A stretch of DNA of 64,000 bases from Actinacidiphila paucisporea (GCF_900142575.1 NZ_FRBI01000011.1:1-64000), one strand, 5' to 3'. Positions 31,657 through 41,114 are shown, counted from the stretch's first letter. Notes: generated by a model from the letters alone, not told the origin. Translations and numbers: made by a program.

Positions 31657-34476
31657 TCAGCCCTGCGCGGTCAGCTCGCGCAGGACGGAGACCAGCCGGG
31701 TGGTGCGCTCGGTGGCCGGCGGGCCCGCCACCGCCTGCGCCAGCTGCTGCTCCGCGCCCTGCACCACCGAGAGGTGGCGCTCGCCGCGGCCGAACGCCGT
31801 ATAGACCCAGGAGCGGGTCAGCAGCGGCCCCGCGTCGCCCGGTACGACCACCACCGCGGCGGCCCAGCGCATACCGGCGGCCTGGTGGCCGGTCACCGCC
31901 CAGCCGTGGCGCACGGTGGCCGCCACGTCATCGCGGGGGACGACGACCGGTCCCCGCTCGCACTCCAGCCGCAGGCCGTCCTGCTCCGCCCCGGTCACCG
32001 TGCCGGGCAGCGTACGACCGGGCACGGGCACGTACACGACCCGGTCGCCCGGGTCGAAGCCGCCGAAACGGCCCGGGCCGGGGTTGAGGCGCTCCTTCAG
32101 CGCGGAGTTGAGCGCCCGGGTGCCGACCGGGCCGCCGTGGCCGGTGGTGACCACCTGGACCTGCGCCCCCTCGACGCCGAAGGCCCGCGGGACGGAGTCG
32201 GCGACCAGCTGGACCGTACGGTGCACGGCCTCGCGCGGGTCGCGCACCGGCACCACCACGACCTCCTTGCCGGGCGCCTCCACCGCGGTCAGCTCGCCCT
32301 CGCCGACGCAGGACACCAGCTCGCCGATCGGCCCCGGGTCCGGCGTGCGGGACACCACCCGCGGGCAGACGCGGGCCGCCAGCAGGTCCGCGAAGACCCG
32401 GCCGGCGCCGGCCGACCACAGGGCGTGCGGGTCGCCGCTGAGCACCAGCCGGGCGCCGTCGGGAACCGACTCCACCAGGGTCGTGGCCTCCTCGACGGAC
32501 AGCTGCGGTGCGTCCACCACGGCCAGCAGGTCCAGGTCCAGGCTGCCGTCCGCGGCCCGGCCAGGGCCCTCGGTGCCCGAGAGCAGGCCGTCCACGGTCA
32601 CGGCCGCGTCCTCGCCCACCGCGGCGGCGAGCCTGCGGCGGCCGTTCTCCGTGTACGCGGCGGCGTACGCCCGCAGGCCGGCGGTCCGTGCGGCGGCCAC
32701 CAGGGCGGCGGGCTCCGCGCGGGCCGCTTCGCCGCCGGAGTGCACGACCAGGCCGCTGCCCGCCGCGGCCCTGATCAGCTCGGCGGCGGACGGCGTCGGG
32801 GCGGCGGCCTGCGCCCAGCCCGCGCCGTCGTCATCCAGGGACCGCAGCAGGCGGAAGAAGCCCTCGGCGAGGCTCTCCTCGGCCATCGCGTAGCGGTCGA
32901 GGCCGAGCAGCAGCGAGACGTCCGCGGCGTCCGCCGCGTCGTCCTCGCCCTCCTGGAAGACCAGCACCTGGCCGTCCGCGACGGCCGCGGCGACCGCGGC
33001 CTCCGGGTCGGGCACGGCGTATCCGCTCAGCGCGGCGTGCAGGTCGGCGGGCGCCAGCGCGGTGTGGCCGCGCAGGGCGGCGTCCTCCAGCACCCGGGCG
33101 ACCAGCGCCCGCCCCCGCCGCTCGTCCCCGGGCCCGACGGCCCCGCCGAGCAGCCCCCGGGCGAACGCGTCCCCCTGCTCCACCCGCACCCCGCCGATCC
33201 CGAGCACCAGCCAGGGGTCTTCCCGCAGCTCCCCAGCGGCCCCCTCCCCGAGCACCCGCACCACTTCCCCGGCCAACTCCCCGGGCGCCCCACCTTCCAC
33301 CAACACGGCAGCAGCCGCGGCAACGGCCCCGCCATCCAGCCCAACACGCCGCCCCCCACCCCCCAGCGCCGAGCCGCCTGCGGCGGGCGCCGCCGCCCCG
33401 GTGCCGGGTGCGGTGCCCTGCGGGCGACCTGAGGGTGCCGTTCCCCTGCCGGGGTGCCCGGGGGAGTCGTCTGCCGGGCCGCCCAGCGGCTGCGAGCCAC
33501 CTGCGGCGCCCTCAGCCGGTGCGCCCTGCGGCTGCGAGCCGCCCGCGTCCGGTGCCGCCCCTGTACCGAGGTGCCTGGGGGAGTCATCTGCCTGGCCGCC
33601 CAGCGGCTGGGAGTCGTCCGCGTCCGGTGCCGTCGCCCCCGTGCCGGGTCGCCCGGGTGCGGTGCCCTGCGGGCGACCTGAGGGTGCCGTTTCCCTGCCG
33701 GGGTGCCCGGGGGAGTCGTCTGCCTGGCCGCCCAGCGGCTGCGAGCCACCTGCGGCGCCCTCAGCCGGTGCGCCCTGCGGCTGCGAGCCGCCCGCGGCGG
33801 CTGCCGCCCCGGTACCAAGGTGCCCGGGGAAGTCGTCTGCCGGGCCGCTCTGCGACTGCGAGCCGCCCGCGGCGGCTGCCGCCGGTGCGCCCTGCGGCCG
33901 CGAGTCGCCCGCCTCCGGTGCCGTCGCCCCCGTGCCGGGTCGCCCGGGTGCGGTGCCCTGCGGGCGACCTGAGGGTGCTGCTCCGGTGCCGGGCTGTCCG
34001 GGGAAGTCGTCTGCCGGGCCGCTCTGGGGCCGGGCGTCGCCCGCGCCCCCGTCTGCTGCTCCGGTGCCGCCCTGCGGCTGCGAGCCGTCCGCGTCGGCGT
34101 CCGGCGCTCCGGTGGCCGGGCTTCCGGGGGAGTCGCTCGCTTCGTCGGCCGCGTCTCCGGCTCGGGCCGGCTCGGCCGCCGGGGCGTCGGCGCCCGTCTC
34201 ATCCTCCCGGGCCTCGGCCGCCGAGGACCCGGCCGCGGGGCTGCCGGTGGGCCCGTCCGCGGCCGCCTCGGCCGCCTGCAGGGCGGCCGCTTCCGCCGCC
34301 ATCGCCTCGCGGCGCTTGCGGCGGGCTTCCGCCGCGTCGCCGCGGGGGGCCGGGGCCGCCGGGCTCTCGCCGCGTTCGATGGAGCGCATGGCCGCCGCGA
34401 GGTCGGCGAGGTTCACCGGGGGGCGCCCGGAGGGGGCGGCCGGGGCCGAAGGCGGTGGCGGGGTGGTGGGGGGCAT
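31657..34476 (-). CDS. RecD2-like helix-hairpin-helix protein with decayed helicase motifs and a repetitive N-terminal region
   Basis: 939 residues. A charged Ala-rich N-terminus (residues 1-90) is followed by a low-complexity Gly/Pro/Ala/Gln region (about 120-380) built from tandem repeats. A RecD2-type HHH domain comes next (GELAGEVVRVLGEGAAGELR). The two-lobed SF1 helicase-like core is recognisable by overall order and by the end segment (VVVVPGDAGPLLTRSWVYTA). The expected Walker A GGPGTGKT is SGGEAARAEP (about residue 580) and the Walker B DE is VVDAPQ (about 654). The HKSQGSE-type motif is GHQAAGMRW (about 860). ATPase activity is therefore unlikely. GGAGG precedes the ATG. It lies 32 bases after the aldo/keto reductase on the same strand. 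Confidence 0.8.
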   Translation of the reverse strand: MPPTTPPPPSAPAAPSGRPPVNLADLAAAMRSIERGESPAAPAPRGDAAEARRKRREAMAAEAAALQAAEAAADGPTGSPAAGSSAAEAREDETGADAPAAEPARAGDAADEASDSPGSPATGAPDADADGSQPQGGTGAADGGAGDARPQSGPADDFPGQPGTGAAPSGRPQGTAPGRPGTGATAPEAGDSRPQGAPAAAAAGGSQSQSGPADDFPGHLGTGAAAAAGGSQPQGAPAEGAAGGSQPLGGQADDSPGHPGRETAPSGRPQGTAPGRPGTGATAPDADDSQPLGGQADDSPRHLGTGAAPDAGGSQPQGAPAEGAAGGSQPLGGPADDSPGHPGRGTAPSGRPQGTAPGTGAAAPAAGGSALGGGGRRVGLDGGAVAAAAAVLVEGGAPGELAGEVVRVLGEGAAGELREDPWLVLGIGGVRVEQGDAFARGLLGGAVGPGDERRGRALVARVLEDAALRGHTALAPADLHAALSGYAVPDPEAAVAAAVADGQVLVFQEGEDDAADAADVSLLLGLDRYAMAEESLAEGFFRLLRSLDDDGAGWAQAAAPTPSAAELIRAAAGSGLVVHSGGEAARAEPAALVAAARTAGLRAYAAAYTENGRRRLAAAVGEDAAVTVDGLLSGTEGPGRAADGSLDLDLLAVVDAPQLSVEEATTLVESVPDGARLVLSGDPHALWSAGAGRVFADLLAARVCPRVVSRTPDPGPIGELVSCVGEGELTAVEAPGKEVVVVPVRDPREAVHRTVQLVADSVPRAFGVEGAQVQVVTTGHGGPVGTRALNSALKERLNPGPGRFGGFDPGDRVVYVPVPGRTLPGTVTGAEQDGLRLECERGPVVVPRDDVAATVRHGWAVTGHQAAGMRWAAAVVVVPGDAGPLLTRSWVYTAFGRGERHLSVVQGAEQQLAQAVAGPPATERTTRLVSVLRELTAQG
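33380..34060. repeat. Long imperfect tandem repeats inside the RecD-like gene
   Basis: The block starting GGTGCCCTGCGGGCGACCTG recurs at 33412, 33661 and 33952 (periods 249 and 291 bases). It is interspersed with shorter repeats encoding GGSQPQGAPAEGAAGGSQPL and DDSPGHPGR. Both periods are multiples of three, so the reading frame is kept. Confidence 0.85.
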
Positions 34477-34508
34477 TGCGGCCTCCGTCGGGGGAGCGGG
34501 GCGCGGGT

Positions 34509-35489
34509 TCAGAGCGTGCTCCAGTCGTGGTCCGGGTAGCGGTGCAGCGGCGCCGACACGTCGTCCAGCGCCTGGCGGATCTCATCGGGAAGCGTAAGGG
34601 CCTCCACTGACAGCGCGGCGGCGAGCTGCTGGGCGTTGCGCGCGCCGAGCAGCGGGGCGGCCACGCCGGGGCGGTCGCGTACCCAGGCGAGGGCCACGTG
34701 CAGAGGGGCGACGGCCAGGCCGTCCGCCGCTATGGCCAGCGCGTCCACGATCAGCGCGGCGGTGTCGTCGAGATAGGGCGCGACGAAGGGCGCCATGTCC
34801 TCCGAGCCGCCGCGGGAGTCCTGCGGGGTGCCGCCGCGGTATTTGCCGGTGAGGACGCCGCGCCCCAGCGGCGAGGAGGGCAGCAGCCCGATCCCGAGGT
34901 CGAGGGCGGCCGGCAGCACCTCCCGTTCGACACCGCGCTGGAGCAGCGAGTACTCCATCTGCGTGCTGGCCAGCGCGGTCCGCCCGGACCCGGCGAGCTG
35001 CCAGGTCGCGGCCTTGGCGAGCTGCCAGCCGCAGAAGTTGGACACCCCGACGTAGCGGGCCCGGCCGGAGCTGACGGCGATGTCGAGCGCCTGCAGCGTC
35101 TCGTCCAGCGGTGTGCCCGGGTCGAAGGCGTGCACCTGCCACAGGTCGACGTAGTCCGTGCCGAGCCGCTGCAAGGACGCGTCCAGTGCGGACAGCAGGT
35201 GGCCGCGGGAGGTGTCGAAGCGCCGGTCCGGGTCGGGCACGCTGCCCGCCTTCGTGGCGATGACCAGGTCGGAGCGCGGCACCAGGTCCTCGATGAGGCG
35301 CCCGAGCAGGTACTCGGCGCCGCCGTCCGCGTAGACGTCCGCGGTGTCGACCAGCGAACCCCCGGCGTTCCAGAAGGTCTTGAGCTGGTCGGCGGCGTCG
35401 CGTTCGCCGGTGTTGCGCCCCCAGGTGAGCGTGCCGAGCCCGAGCCGGGACACGCGCAACCCGGTACGGCCGAGGTGCCTATGCTCCAT
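34509..35489 (-). CDS. Aldo/keto reductase
   Basis: 326 residues, TIM-barrel NADPH-dependent oxidoreductase. Catalytic tetrad positions are present: Asp and Tyr in SLVDTADVYADGGAEYLLG, Lys in VIATKAGS, and His in LWQVHAFDPG. The N-terminus EHRHLGRTGLRVSRLGLGT and the late LLGARNAQQLAAAL block are typical of the YajO/PdxI-like group. The ATG at 35489 has TAATCT eight bases upstream (35498-35503) and no ribosome site, again suggesting a leaderless transcript. It is divergent from the LLM oxidoreductase and upstream of the RecD-like gene on the same strand. Confidence 0.9.
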   Translation of the reverse strand: MEHRHLGRTGLRVSRLGLGTLTWGRNTGERDAADQLKTFWNAGGSLVDTADVYADGGAEYLLGRLIEDLVPRSDLVIATKAGSVPDPDRRFDTSRGHLLSALDASLQRLGTDYVDLWQVHAFDPGTPLDETLQALDIAVSSGRARYVGVSNFCGWQLAKAATWQLAGSGRTALASTQMEYSLLQRGVEREVLPAALDLGIGLLPSSPLGRGVLTGKYRGGTPQDSRGGSEDMAPFVAPYLDDTAALIVDALAIAADGLAVAPLHVALAWVRDRPGVAAPLLGARNAQQLAAALSVEALTLPDEIRQALDDVSAPLHRYPDHDWSTL

Positions 35490-35618
35490 GGGCGCTGAGA
35501 TTACTGCCCGCACCGCCCTGATGGGCGGCAGTGACGTACCCGACAGGCCCCGGTGGCGCCGCCGCGCGCTACAGTCCGGGGGGACAACGACGTTACTGAC
35601 CAGTACAAGGGGAGTGCG

Positions 35619-36668
35619 ATGAAGCTCGGGATCAACCTCGGCTACTGGGGCGCCGGTATGGATTCGGACAACCTCGCCGTCGCGCAGGAGGCGGACCGCC
35701 TCGGCTACAGCGTCTGCTGGGCCGCCGAGGCCTACGGTTCCGACGGCCCCACCGTGCTGTCCTGGGTGGCCGCGCAGACCGAGCGCATCGACGTCGGCTC
35801 CGCCATCTTCCAGATCCCGGCCCGCACCCCGGCCATGACCGCGATGACCGCCGCGACCCTGGACTCCCTGTCGGGCGGCCGCTTCCGCCTCGGCCTCGGC
35901 GTGTCGGGACCGCAGGTCTCCGAGGGCTGGTACGGCGTGAAGTTCGACAAGCCGCTGTCGCGCACCCGCGAGTACGTGGAGATCGTCCGCAAGGCGATGG
36001 CCCGCGAGCGGCTGAGCTACCAGGGCGAGCACTGGACGCTGCCGCTGCCCGGCGGCCCCGGCAAGCCGATCAAGCTGACCGTGCACCCCGAGCGCGAGCA
36101 CATTCCGCTCTACATCGCCGCGATCGGCCCGAAGAACCTGGAGCAGACCGGCGAGATCGCCGACGGCGCCCTGCTGATCTTCCCGTCCGCCGCGCACCTG
36201 GAGGACACCGCGCTGCGGCACCTGCGCGCGGGCCGCGAGAAGGCCGGACTGACGCTGGACGGCTTCGACGTCTGCCCCACCCTGCCGCTCGCGGTCGGCG
36301 ACGACGTCGCGGCACTCGCCGACGTCTTCCGCCCGTACACCGCGCTCTACGTCGGCGGCATGGGCAGCCGCAAGCAGAACTTCTACAACCAGCTCGCGCA
36401 GCGCATGGGATACGAGAAGCAGGCCGCCGAGATCCAGGACAAGTACCTGGCGGGCGACAAGGACGGCGCCGCCGCCGCCGTACCGCAGGAACTCATCGAC
36501 TCCACCTGCCTGCTCGGCCCGGTCGCCCGCATCGCCGACGGGATGCGCGCCTACGCGGAGGCCGGGGTCACCACGCTCACCCTGGCCCCTGCGGGCTTCA
36601 CGCTCCAGGAGCGCGTCGCGGGGCTGCGGGCCGGCGTCGAGGCGCTGGAGCTGGCCGGACTGGCGTAG
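35619..36668 (+). CDS. LLM-class F420-dependent oxidoreductase
   Basis: 349 residues, luciferase-like barrel. Family features are the N-terminal MKLGINLGYWGAGMDSDNLA, the RIDVGSAIFQIPARTPAMTA segment, the LSGGRFRLGLGVSGPQ loop that binds the F420 phosphate region, and the VHPEREHIPLYIAAIGPKNL strand. It is most like the Rv3520c/SCO-type coenzyme F420-dependent dehydrogenases; substrate is unknown. The ATG at 35619 has AAGGGGAG about five bases upstream. Confidence 0.9.
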   Translation: MKLGINLGYWGAGMDSDNLAVAQEADRLGYSVCWAAEAYGSDGPTVLSWVAAQTERIDVGSAIFQIPARTPAMTAMTAATLDSLSGGRFRLGLGVSGPQVSEGWYGVKFDKPLSRTREYVEIVRKAMARERLSYQGEHWTLPLPGGPGKPIKLTVHPEREHIPLYIAAIGPKNLEQTGEIADGALLIFPSAAHLEDTALRHLRAGREKAGLTLDGFDVCPTLPLAVGDDVAALADVFRPYTALYVGGMGSRKQNFYNQLAQRMGYEKQAAEIQDKYLAGDKDGAAAAVPQELIDSTCLLGPVARIADGMRAYAEAGVTTLTLAPAGFTLQERVAGLRAGVEALELAGLA

Positions 36669-36710
36669 GACGGGGTTCGCACCGGCATGGGGCGAGGTGG
36701 CGGGGGCGGC

Positions 36711-37328
36711 TCAGCTGGGGACGAGGCGGCCGAGCAGCCGGCCGAAGTCGATCAGCCGGGCTATCTGCCCGGCGCCCCCGTCGTCCAGCGACTTGCTGAA
36801 CCGGAAGGCCTCCGGCCGGAATTTCGCCGAGGCCACCGGCAGCGGCGAGTCCGGGTCGGCCTGCACCGCGCTCAGCTCGTGCGGCATCGCGGTGGCCAGC
36901 ACCACGTAGACGCCCCGGTCGATGCGCCGGCCCAGCTCGTCGTGCCCGACCAGGGTGCGCATCCCGACGTGGCCGATCGAGTCCAGCGGCAGCACCTGAA
37001 CCGACGAGTCCAGGACCGTACCGCCGGGCGCCTTGGCGTCGGCCAGCTCCTCGCTGTGCCACAGGATCAGCCGCCGGCCGTCGCACACCGCGGCCTCCTG
37101 CCACACCGAGGCCCCCGCCTCGGTCAGGTCCACCACCCGCTCCAGGGTGAAACCGCGCACCCGGCGCCGGCCCAGCACCCCGCCGATGGCGTCCAGCGCG
37201 ACGTCCGCGTGCAGGAAGTACACCTCCGCGGCGTCCTCCAGCCGACCGTACGGAGCCCAGTCGGTGCCGGCGGGGCGCGCCCCGCTCGCAGCCGGGCGGC
37301 TCCTCGTCGCCTTGCTGAACATCTCCAC
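36711..37328 (-). CDS. Conserved actinomycete protein of unknown function
   Basis: 205 residues. The body is well conserved in character: YGRLEDAAEVYFLHADVALD, RRRVRGFTLERVVDLTEAGA, then LDSIGHVGMRTLVGHDELGR and a C-terminal FRFSKSLDDGGAGQIARLID. No catalytic motif or membrane segment is recognised. GTG at 37328 and ATG at 37322 are both possible starts; neither has a clear ribosome site. It converges on the LLM gene and is divergent from the phosphatase operon across 209 bases. Confidence 0.7.
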   Translation of the reverse strand: MEMFSKATRSRPAASGARPAGTDWAPYGRLEDAAEVYFLHADVALDAIGGVLGRRRVRGFTLERVVDLTEAGASVWQEAAVCDGRRLILWHSEELADAKAPGGTVLDSSVQVLPLDSIGHVGMRTLVGHDELGRRIDRGVYVVLATAMPHELSAVQADPDSPLPVASAKFRPEAFRFSKSLDDGGAGQIARLIDFGRLLGRLVPS

Positions 37329-37546
37329 CCGCTTCGCGATGCCGACTTCCGAGGCCCGCTCGACCCCTGCTGCACCTTACCCAGGGGGCGGTACGGCGGG
37401 ACCTATGCCGGGGACAGCGGATCGCAGGAATATCGCGGCGGCGCCGCGGGAAATCAGCGGCCGTGGTGGGGGCTCGGGGGGATCATCCCCGCCACGGCCG
37501 TCACCCAGCACAACGGACCGCGCGCGGAAGGGTTACGGTGGCGGAC

Positions 37547-38248
37547 ATGCCCACCGCGATCCTTGTCCGGCACGGCCGGTCCACCGCCAACGCCGAGGGA
37601 GTGCTGGCCGGCTGGAGTCCGGGCGTCGCCCTGGACGAAGCCGGCCGCGCGCAGGCCACGGCGCTGGCCGCCCGGCTGGCCGCCGTGCCGCTCGCCGCCG
37701 TCGTCAGCAGCCCGCTGCAACGCTGCCAGGAGACCGTGGCTCCGCTGCTCGACACCCGCACCGGGCTGCCGCTGCACACCGACGACCGGATCGGCGAGTG
37801 CCACTACGGCGACTGGACCGGCCGCAAGCTGGCCGAACTGTCCGACGAGCCGCTGTGGGCCACCGTGCAGCGGCACCCCTCCGCGGCGGTCTTCCCCGGC
37901 GAGGGCGGCGAGTCGCTGCGCGCCATGCAGGCCCGCGCGGTCGACGCGGTCCGCGACTGGAACGCGCGGATCGAGGCCGAGCACGGCCCCGAGGCGCTGT
38001 ACGTGCTGTGCTCCCACGGCGACATCATCAAGTCGCTGGCCGCCGACGCGCTCGGCATGCACCTGGACCTCTTCCAGCGGATCAGCACCGAACCGTGCTC
38101 GGTGACCGTCATCCGCTACACCCCGCACCGCCCGTTCCTGCTGCGTCTCGGCGACACCGGCGATCTGGGCGGCCTCGTGCCGCCGCCGGCGCCGGCCGAG
38201 GGCGCCGCGGAAGACGCGGTGGTCGGCGGTTCCACCGGCGCCCCGTGA
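37547..38248 (+). CDS. Histidine phosphatase family protein (MSMEG_4193-like)
   Basis: 233 residues. The phosphoglycerate-mutase-like fold is shown by the N-terminal TAILVRHGRSTANAEG (RHG, nucleophile His), the SSPLQRCQET loop, the RIGECHYGDWTGR segment and the late VLCSHGDIIKSL second histidine. The ATG at 37547 has TACGGT seven bases upstream (37534-37539); a GTG at 37538 would overlap this -10 element. It is the first gene of a conserved actinomycete block with DUF3090, the SCO1664-like protein and mshC. The substrate is unknown. Confidence 0.88.
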   Translation: MPTAILVRHGRSTANAEGVLAGWSPGVALDEAGRAQATALAARLAAVPLAAVVSSPLQRCQETVAPLLDTRTGLPLHTDDRIGECHYGDWTGRKLAELSDEPLWATVQRHPSAAVFPGEGGESLRAMQARAVDAVRDWNARIEAEHGPEALYVLCSHGDIIKSLAADALGMHLDLFQRISTEPCSVTVIRYTPHRPFLLRLGDTGDLGGLVPPPAPAEGAAEDAVVGGSTGAP

Positions 38249-38396
38249 TCAGCTTCCGCAGTAGGGTGGTGGCCACACCGCTTCGACGGTGACGGCGACA
38301 CCGCACAGGCGACACCGCACCGCCCGCACCACAGCCGTCCGCAGCGCACCGCGGATCGCGCACCACAGACACGCAGCCGAGCAAACGGAGCAGGAC

Positions 38397-38987
38397 GTGC
38401 CCCGCCAGGTCTTCTTCTACGAGCACCCGGACCGCTTCGTGGCCGGGACGGTCGGACAGCCGGGCCAGCGCTCGTTCTTCCTGCAGGCCACCGCGTCCGG
38501 CAGGACCACCAGCGTGGCCCTGGAGAAGACGCAGGTGGCCGCGCTGGCCGAGCGTATCGACGAGCTGCTCGACGAGGTCGTGCGGCGCAGCGGCGGCAAT
38601 GCCCCGGTGCCCGCCGTCGCCCCCACCGAGATGCACGACACCGGCCCGCTCGAAGTGCCCGTCGAGGAGGAGTTCCGGGTCGGCACGATGGCTCTGGCCT
38701 GGGACGGCGCCCACGACCGGATGGTCATCGAGGCGCAGGCGCTGGTCGAGCTGGCAGGTGAGGACGACGACGACGTGGAGGCGGCCGAGGAGGAGATGCT
38801 CCAGGACGACGAGAACGGCCCGCCGCTGCTGCGGGTGCTGCTGACCGGCGCCCAGGCCCGCTCCTTCGCCAAGCGCGCCCTCGACGTGGTGTCGGCCGGC
38901 CGGCCGCCGTGCCCGCTGTGCAGCCTCCCCCTGGATCCGGAAGGACACGTATGCCCGCGTCAGAACGGGTACCGGAGGTCGGCCTGA
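38397..38987 (+). CDS. DUF3090 family protein
   Basis: 196 residues. It starts VPRQVFFYEHPDRFVAGTVG and includes FRVGTMALAWDGAHDRMVIE and a very acidic stretch (GEDDDDVEAAEEE). The C-terminus has a zinc-ribbon-like CPLCSLPLDPEGHVCP. This is the DUF3090 family, always found between the phosphatase and the SCO1664-like gene in actinomycetes. Function is unknown. The GTG start at 38397 has CGGAG about eight bases upstream. Its last 37 bases overlap the next gene. Confidence 0.88.
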   Translation: MPRQVFFYEHPDRFVAGTVGQPGQRSFFLQATASGRTTSVALEKTQVAALAERIDELLDEVVRRSGGNAPVPAVAPTEMHDTGPLEVPVEEEFRVGTMALAWDGAHDRMVIEAQALVELAGEDDDDVEAAEEEMLQDDENGPPLLRVLLTGAQARSFAKRALDVVSAGRPPCPLCSLPLDPEGHVCPRQNGYRRSA

Positions 38988-39769
38988 GCGCCGCCACCGC
39001 GGCACTGGCCGACGGCGAGCTGACCGTACGGGGCCGGGTGCAGGGCGCGTCGAACGCCGTGCTCTACTGCGAGATCGCGCACGAGGGCCGCACCGTGCCG
39101 TGCGTCTACAAGCCCGTCGCGGGGGAGCGACCGCTGTGGGACTTCCCCGACGGCACCCTGGCGCAGCGGGAGGTCGCCGCCTACCTGGTATCCGAGGCCA
39201 CCGGCTGGGGCCTGGTGCCGCCGACCGTGCTGCGCGACGGGCCGTACGGCGAGGGCATGGTCCAGCTGTGGATCGAGTCCGCCGACGCCGACGCGGAGTT
39301 GCTGGCCCTCACCGACGACGACGAGCCGGCGGCCGGCTGGAAGGCGGTGGGCGAGGCGCAGGTGGCGCAGGGCCGTACCGCCCTGCTGGTGCACGCCGAC
39401 GACCAGCGGCTGCGCCGGCTCGCGGTGCTCGACGCGGTCATCAACAACGCCGACCGCAAGGGCGGCCATCTGCTGCCCGCCGCCGACGGCCGGCTCTACG
39501 GCATCGACCACGGGGTGACCTTCCACACCGAGGACAAGCTGCGCACCCTGCTGTGGGGCTGGGCCGGCGAACCGCTGCCCGCCGAGGCCGTCACCGTGCT
39601 GACCGCCCTCGGCGCCGCCCTGGACGGCGGGTTGGGCGAGCGGCTGACCTCGCTGATCACCCTGGCCGAGACCGACGCGGTCAGGGCCAGGGTCGGCCGG
39701 CTGCTGGAGACCGGGCTGCACCCGGAGCCGAGCGGGCTCTGGCCGCCCATACCATGGCCGCCCGTCTGA
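38951..39769 (+). CDS. SCO1664-family protein (PI3/4-kinase-like fold)
   Basis: 272 residues. It has kinase-like features: VPCVYKPVAGERPLWDFPDG (phosphate-binding lysine region), VLDAVINNADRKGGHLL (catalytic loop with N and D) and LYGIDHGVTFHTED (metal-binding D). The family is named after the S. coelicolor protein SCO1664 and resembles phosphatidylinositol kinases/HipA-like folds; the substrate is unknown. The ATG at 38951 lies inside the end of the DUF3090 gene with GGAAGGA upstream, so the two are probably translationally coupled. Its link to mycothiol synthesis is only by gene order. Confidence 0.87.
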   Translation: MPASERVPEVGLSAATAALADGELTVRGRVQGASNAVLYCEIAHEGRTVPCVYKPVAGERPLWDFPDGTLAQREVAAYLVSEATGWGLVPPTVLRDGPYGEGMVQLWIESADADAELLALTDDDEPAAGWKAVGEAQVAQGRTALLVHADDQRLRRLAVLDAVINNADRKGGHLLPAADGRLYGIDHGVTFHTEDKLRTLLWGWAGEPLPAEAVTVLTALGAALDGGLGERLTSLITLAETDAVRARVGRLLETGLHPEPSGLWPPIPWPPV

Positions 39770-39868
39770 CCTGCGGGCGGCGCTTCGCGGGCAGCGTCGA
39801 CCGCGGGGTCGGCGCAAACGTGCTGCTCCCTGTCGTTTGACCCGGAGCCGCCCGGTTAATCTCATGAC

Positions 39869-41098
39869 ATGCATGCCTGGCCCGCTTCCGACGTCCCTGC
39901 CCTTCCCGGCACTGGACGCGCACTCCGTCTCCACGACTCGGCGACCGACGGCCTGGTGGCCGTCGACCCCGGACCGGTCGCCCGCCTCTACGTCTGCGGG
40001 ATCACTCCCTACGACGCCACCCACCTGGGGCACGCGGCCACCTACAACGCGTTCGACCTCGTACAGCGCGTGTGGCTCGACACGAAGCACCAGGTCCACT
40101 ACGTGCAGAACGTGACGGACGTCGACGATCCGCTGATCGAGCGCGCCAACGCCACCGGCGAGGACTGGACCGCGCTCGCCGAGCGCGAGACCGCGCTGTT
40201 CCGCGAGGACATGACCGCGCTGCGAATGCTGCCGCCCACCCACTACATCGGCGCCGTCGAGGCCGTCCCCGGCATCGTGCCGCTGGTCGAACGGCTCAGG
40301 GAGGCCGGCGCCGCCTACGAGCTGGACGGCGACACCTACTTCTCCGTCGAGTCCGACCCGCACTTCGGCGGCGTCTCCCGTCTCGACGCCGCCGCGATGC
40401 GCCTGCTGTCCGCCGAGCGCGGCGGCGACCCGGACCGCCCGGGCAAGAAGAACCCGCTCGACCCGATGCTGTGGATGGCCGCCCGCCCCGGCGAGCCCAG
40501 CTGGGACGGCGCCTCGCTGGGCGCCGGGCGCCCCGGCTGGCACATCGAGTGCGTCGCCATCGCGCTGGACCACCTCGGCATGGGCTTCGACGTCCAGGGC
40601 GGCGGCTCCGACCTGGCCTTCCCGCACCACGAGATGGGCGCCTCGCACGCCCAGGTGCTCACCGGCGAGCACCCGTACGCCAAGGCGTACGTGCACGCCG
40701 GGATGGTGGCGCTGCACGGCGAGAAGATGTCGAAGTCCCGGGGCAACCTGGTCTTCGTCTCCACCCTGCGCCGCGAGGGCGTCGCGCCGGCCGCCATCCG
40801 GCTGGCGCTGCTCGCCCACCACTACCGGGCGAACTGGGAGTGGACCGACGCCGTACTGGACGAGGCGCTGGCCCGGCTCGGCCGCTGGCAGGCAGCGGTG
40901 TCCCGGCCGGACGGACCGCCGGCCGAGGCGCTGATCGAGGAGATCCGCGAGGCGCTGGCCGACGACCTGGACGCGCCCCGTGCCCTGGCGGCGGTGGACG
41001 CCTGGGCGGCGGCGCAGCAGGCGGACGGCGGTACGGACACCGGGGCGCCTGGGCTGGTCTCGCGCGCGGTGGACGCGCTGCTGGGCGTGGCGCTCTAA
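39869..41098 (+). CDS. mshC: L-cysteine:1D-myo-inositol 2-amino-2-deoxy-alpha-D-glucopyranoside ligase
   Basis: Joins cysteine to GlcN-Ins in an ATP-dependent step of mycothiol synthesis, the main actinomycete low-molecular-weight thiol. 409 residues, related to cysteinyl-tRNA synthetase. Present are the zinc-site [16 protein letters not shown] block including the HIGH-like motif (about residue 50), [27 protein letters not shown] and the KMSKS loop (EKMSKSRGN, about 285). The anticodon-binding extension of a true CysRS is absent. TAATCT lies six bases before the ATG and TTGACC at 39837-39842, so its own promoter and a leaderless start are likely. A perfect hairpin follows the gene. Confidence 0.96.
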   Translation: MHAWPASDVPALPGTGRALRLHDSATDGLVAVDPGPVARLYVCGITPYDATHLGHAATYNAFDLVQRVWLDTKHQVHYVQNVTDVDDPLIERANATGEDWTALAERETALFREDMTALRMLPPTHYIGAVEAVPGIVPLVERLREAGAAYELDGDTYFSVESDPHFGGVSRLDAAAMRLLSAERGGDPDRPGKKNPLDPMLWMAARPGEPSWDGASLGAGRPGWHIECVAIALDHLGMGFDVQGGGSDLAFPHHEMGASHAQVLTGEHPYAKAYVHAGMVALHGEKMSKSRGNLVFVSTLRREGVAPAAIRLALLAHHYRANWEWTDAVLDEALARLGRWQAAVSRPDGPPAEALIEEIREALADDLDAPRALAAVDAWAAAQQADGGTDTGAPGLVSRAVDALLGVAL

Positions 41099-41114
41099 AG
41101 GCGCCGGGCACGTC

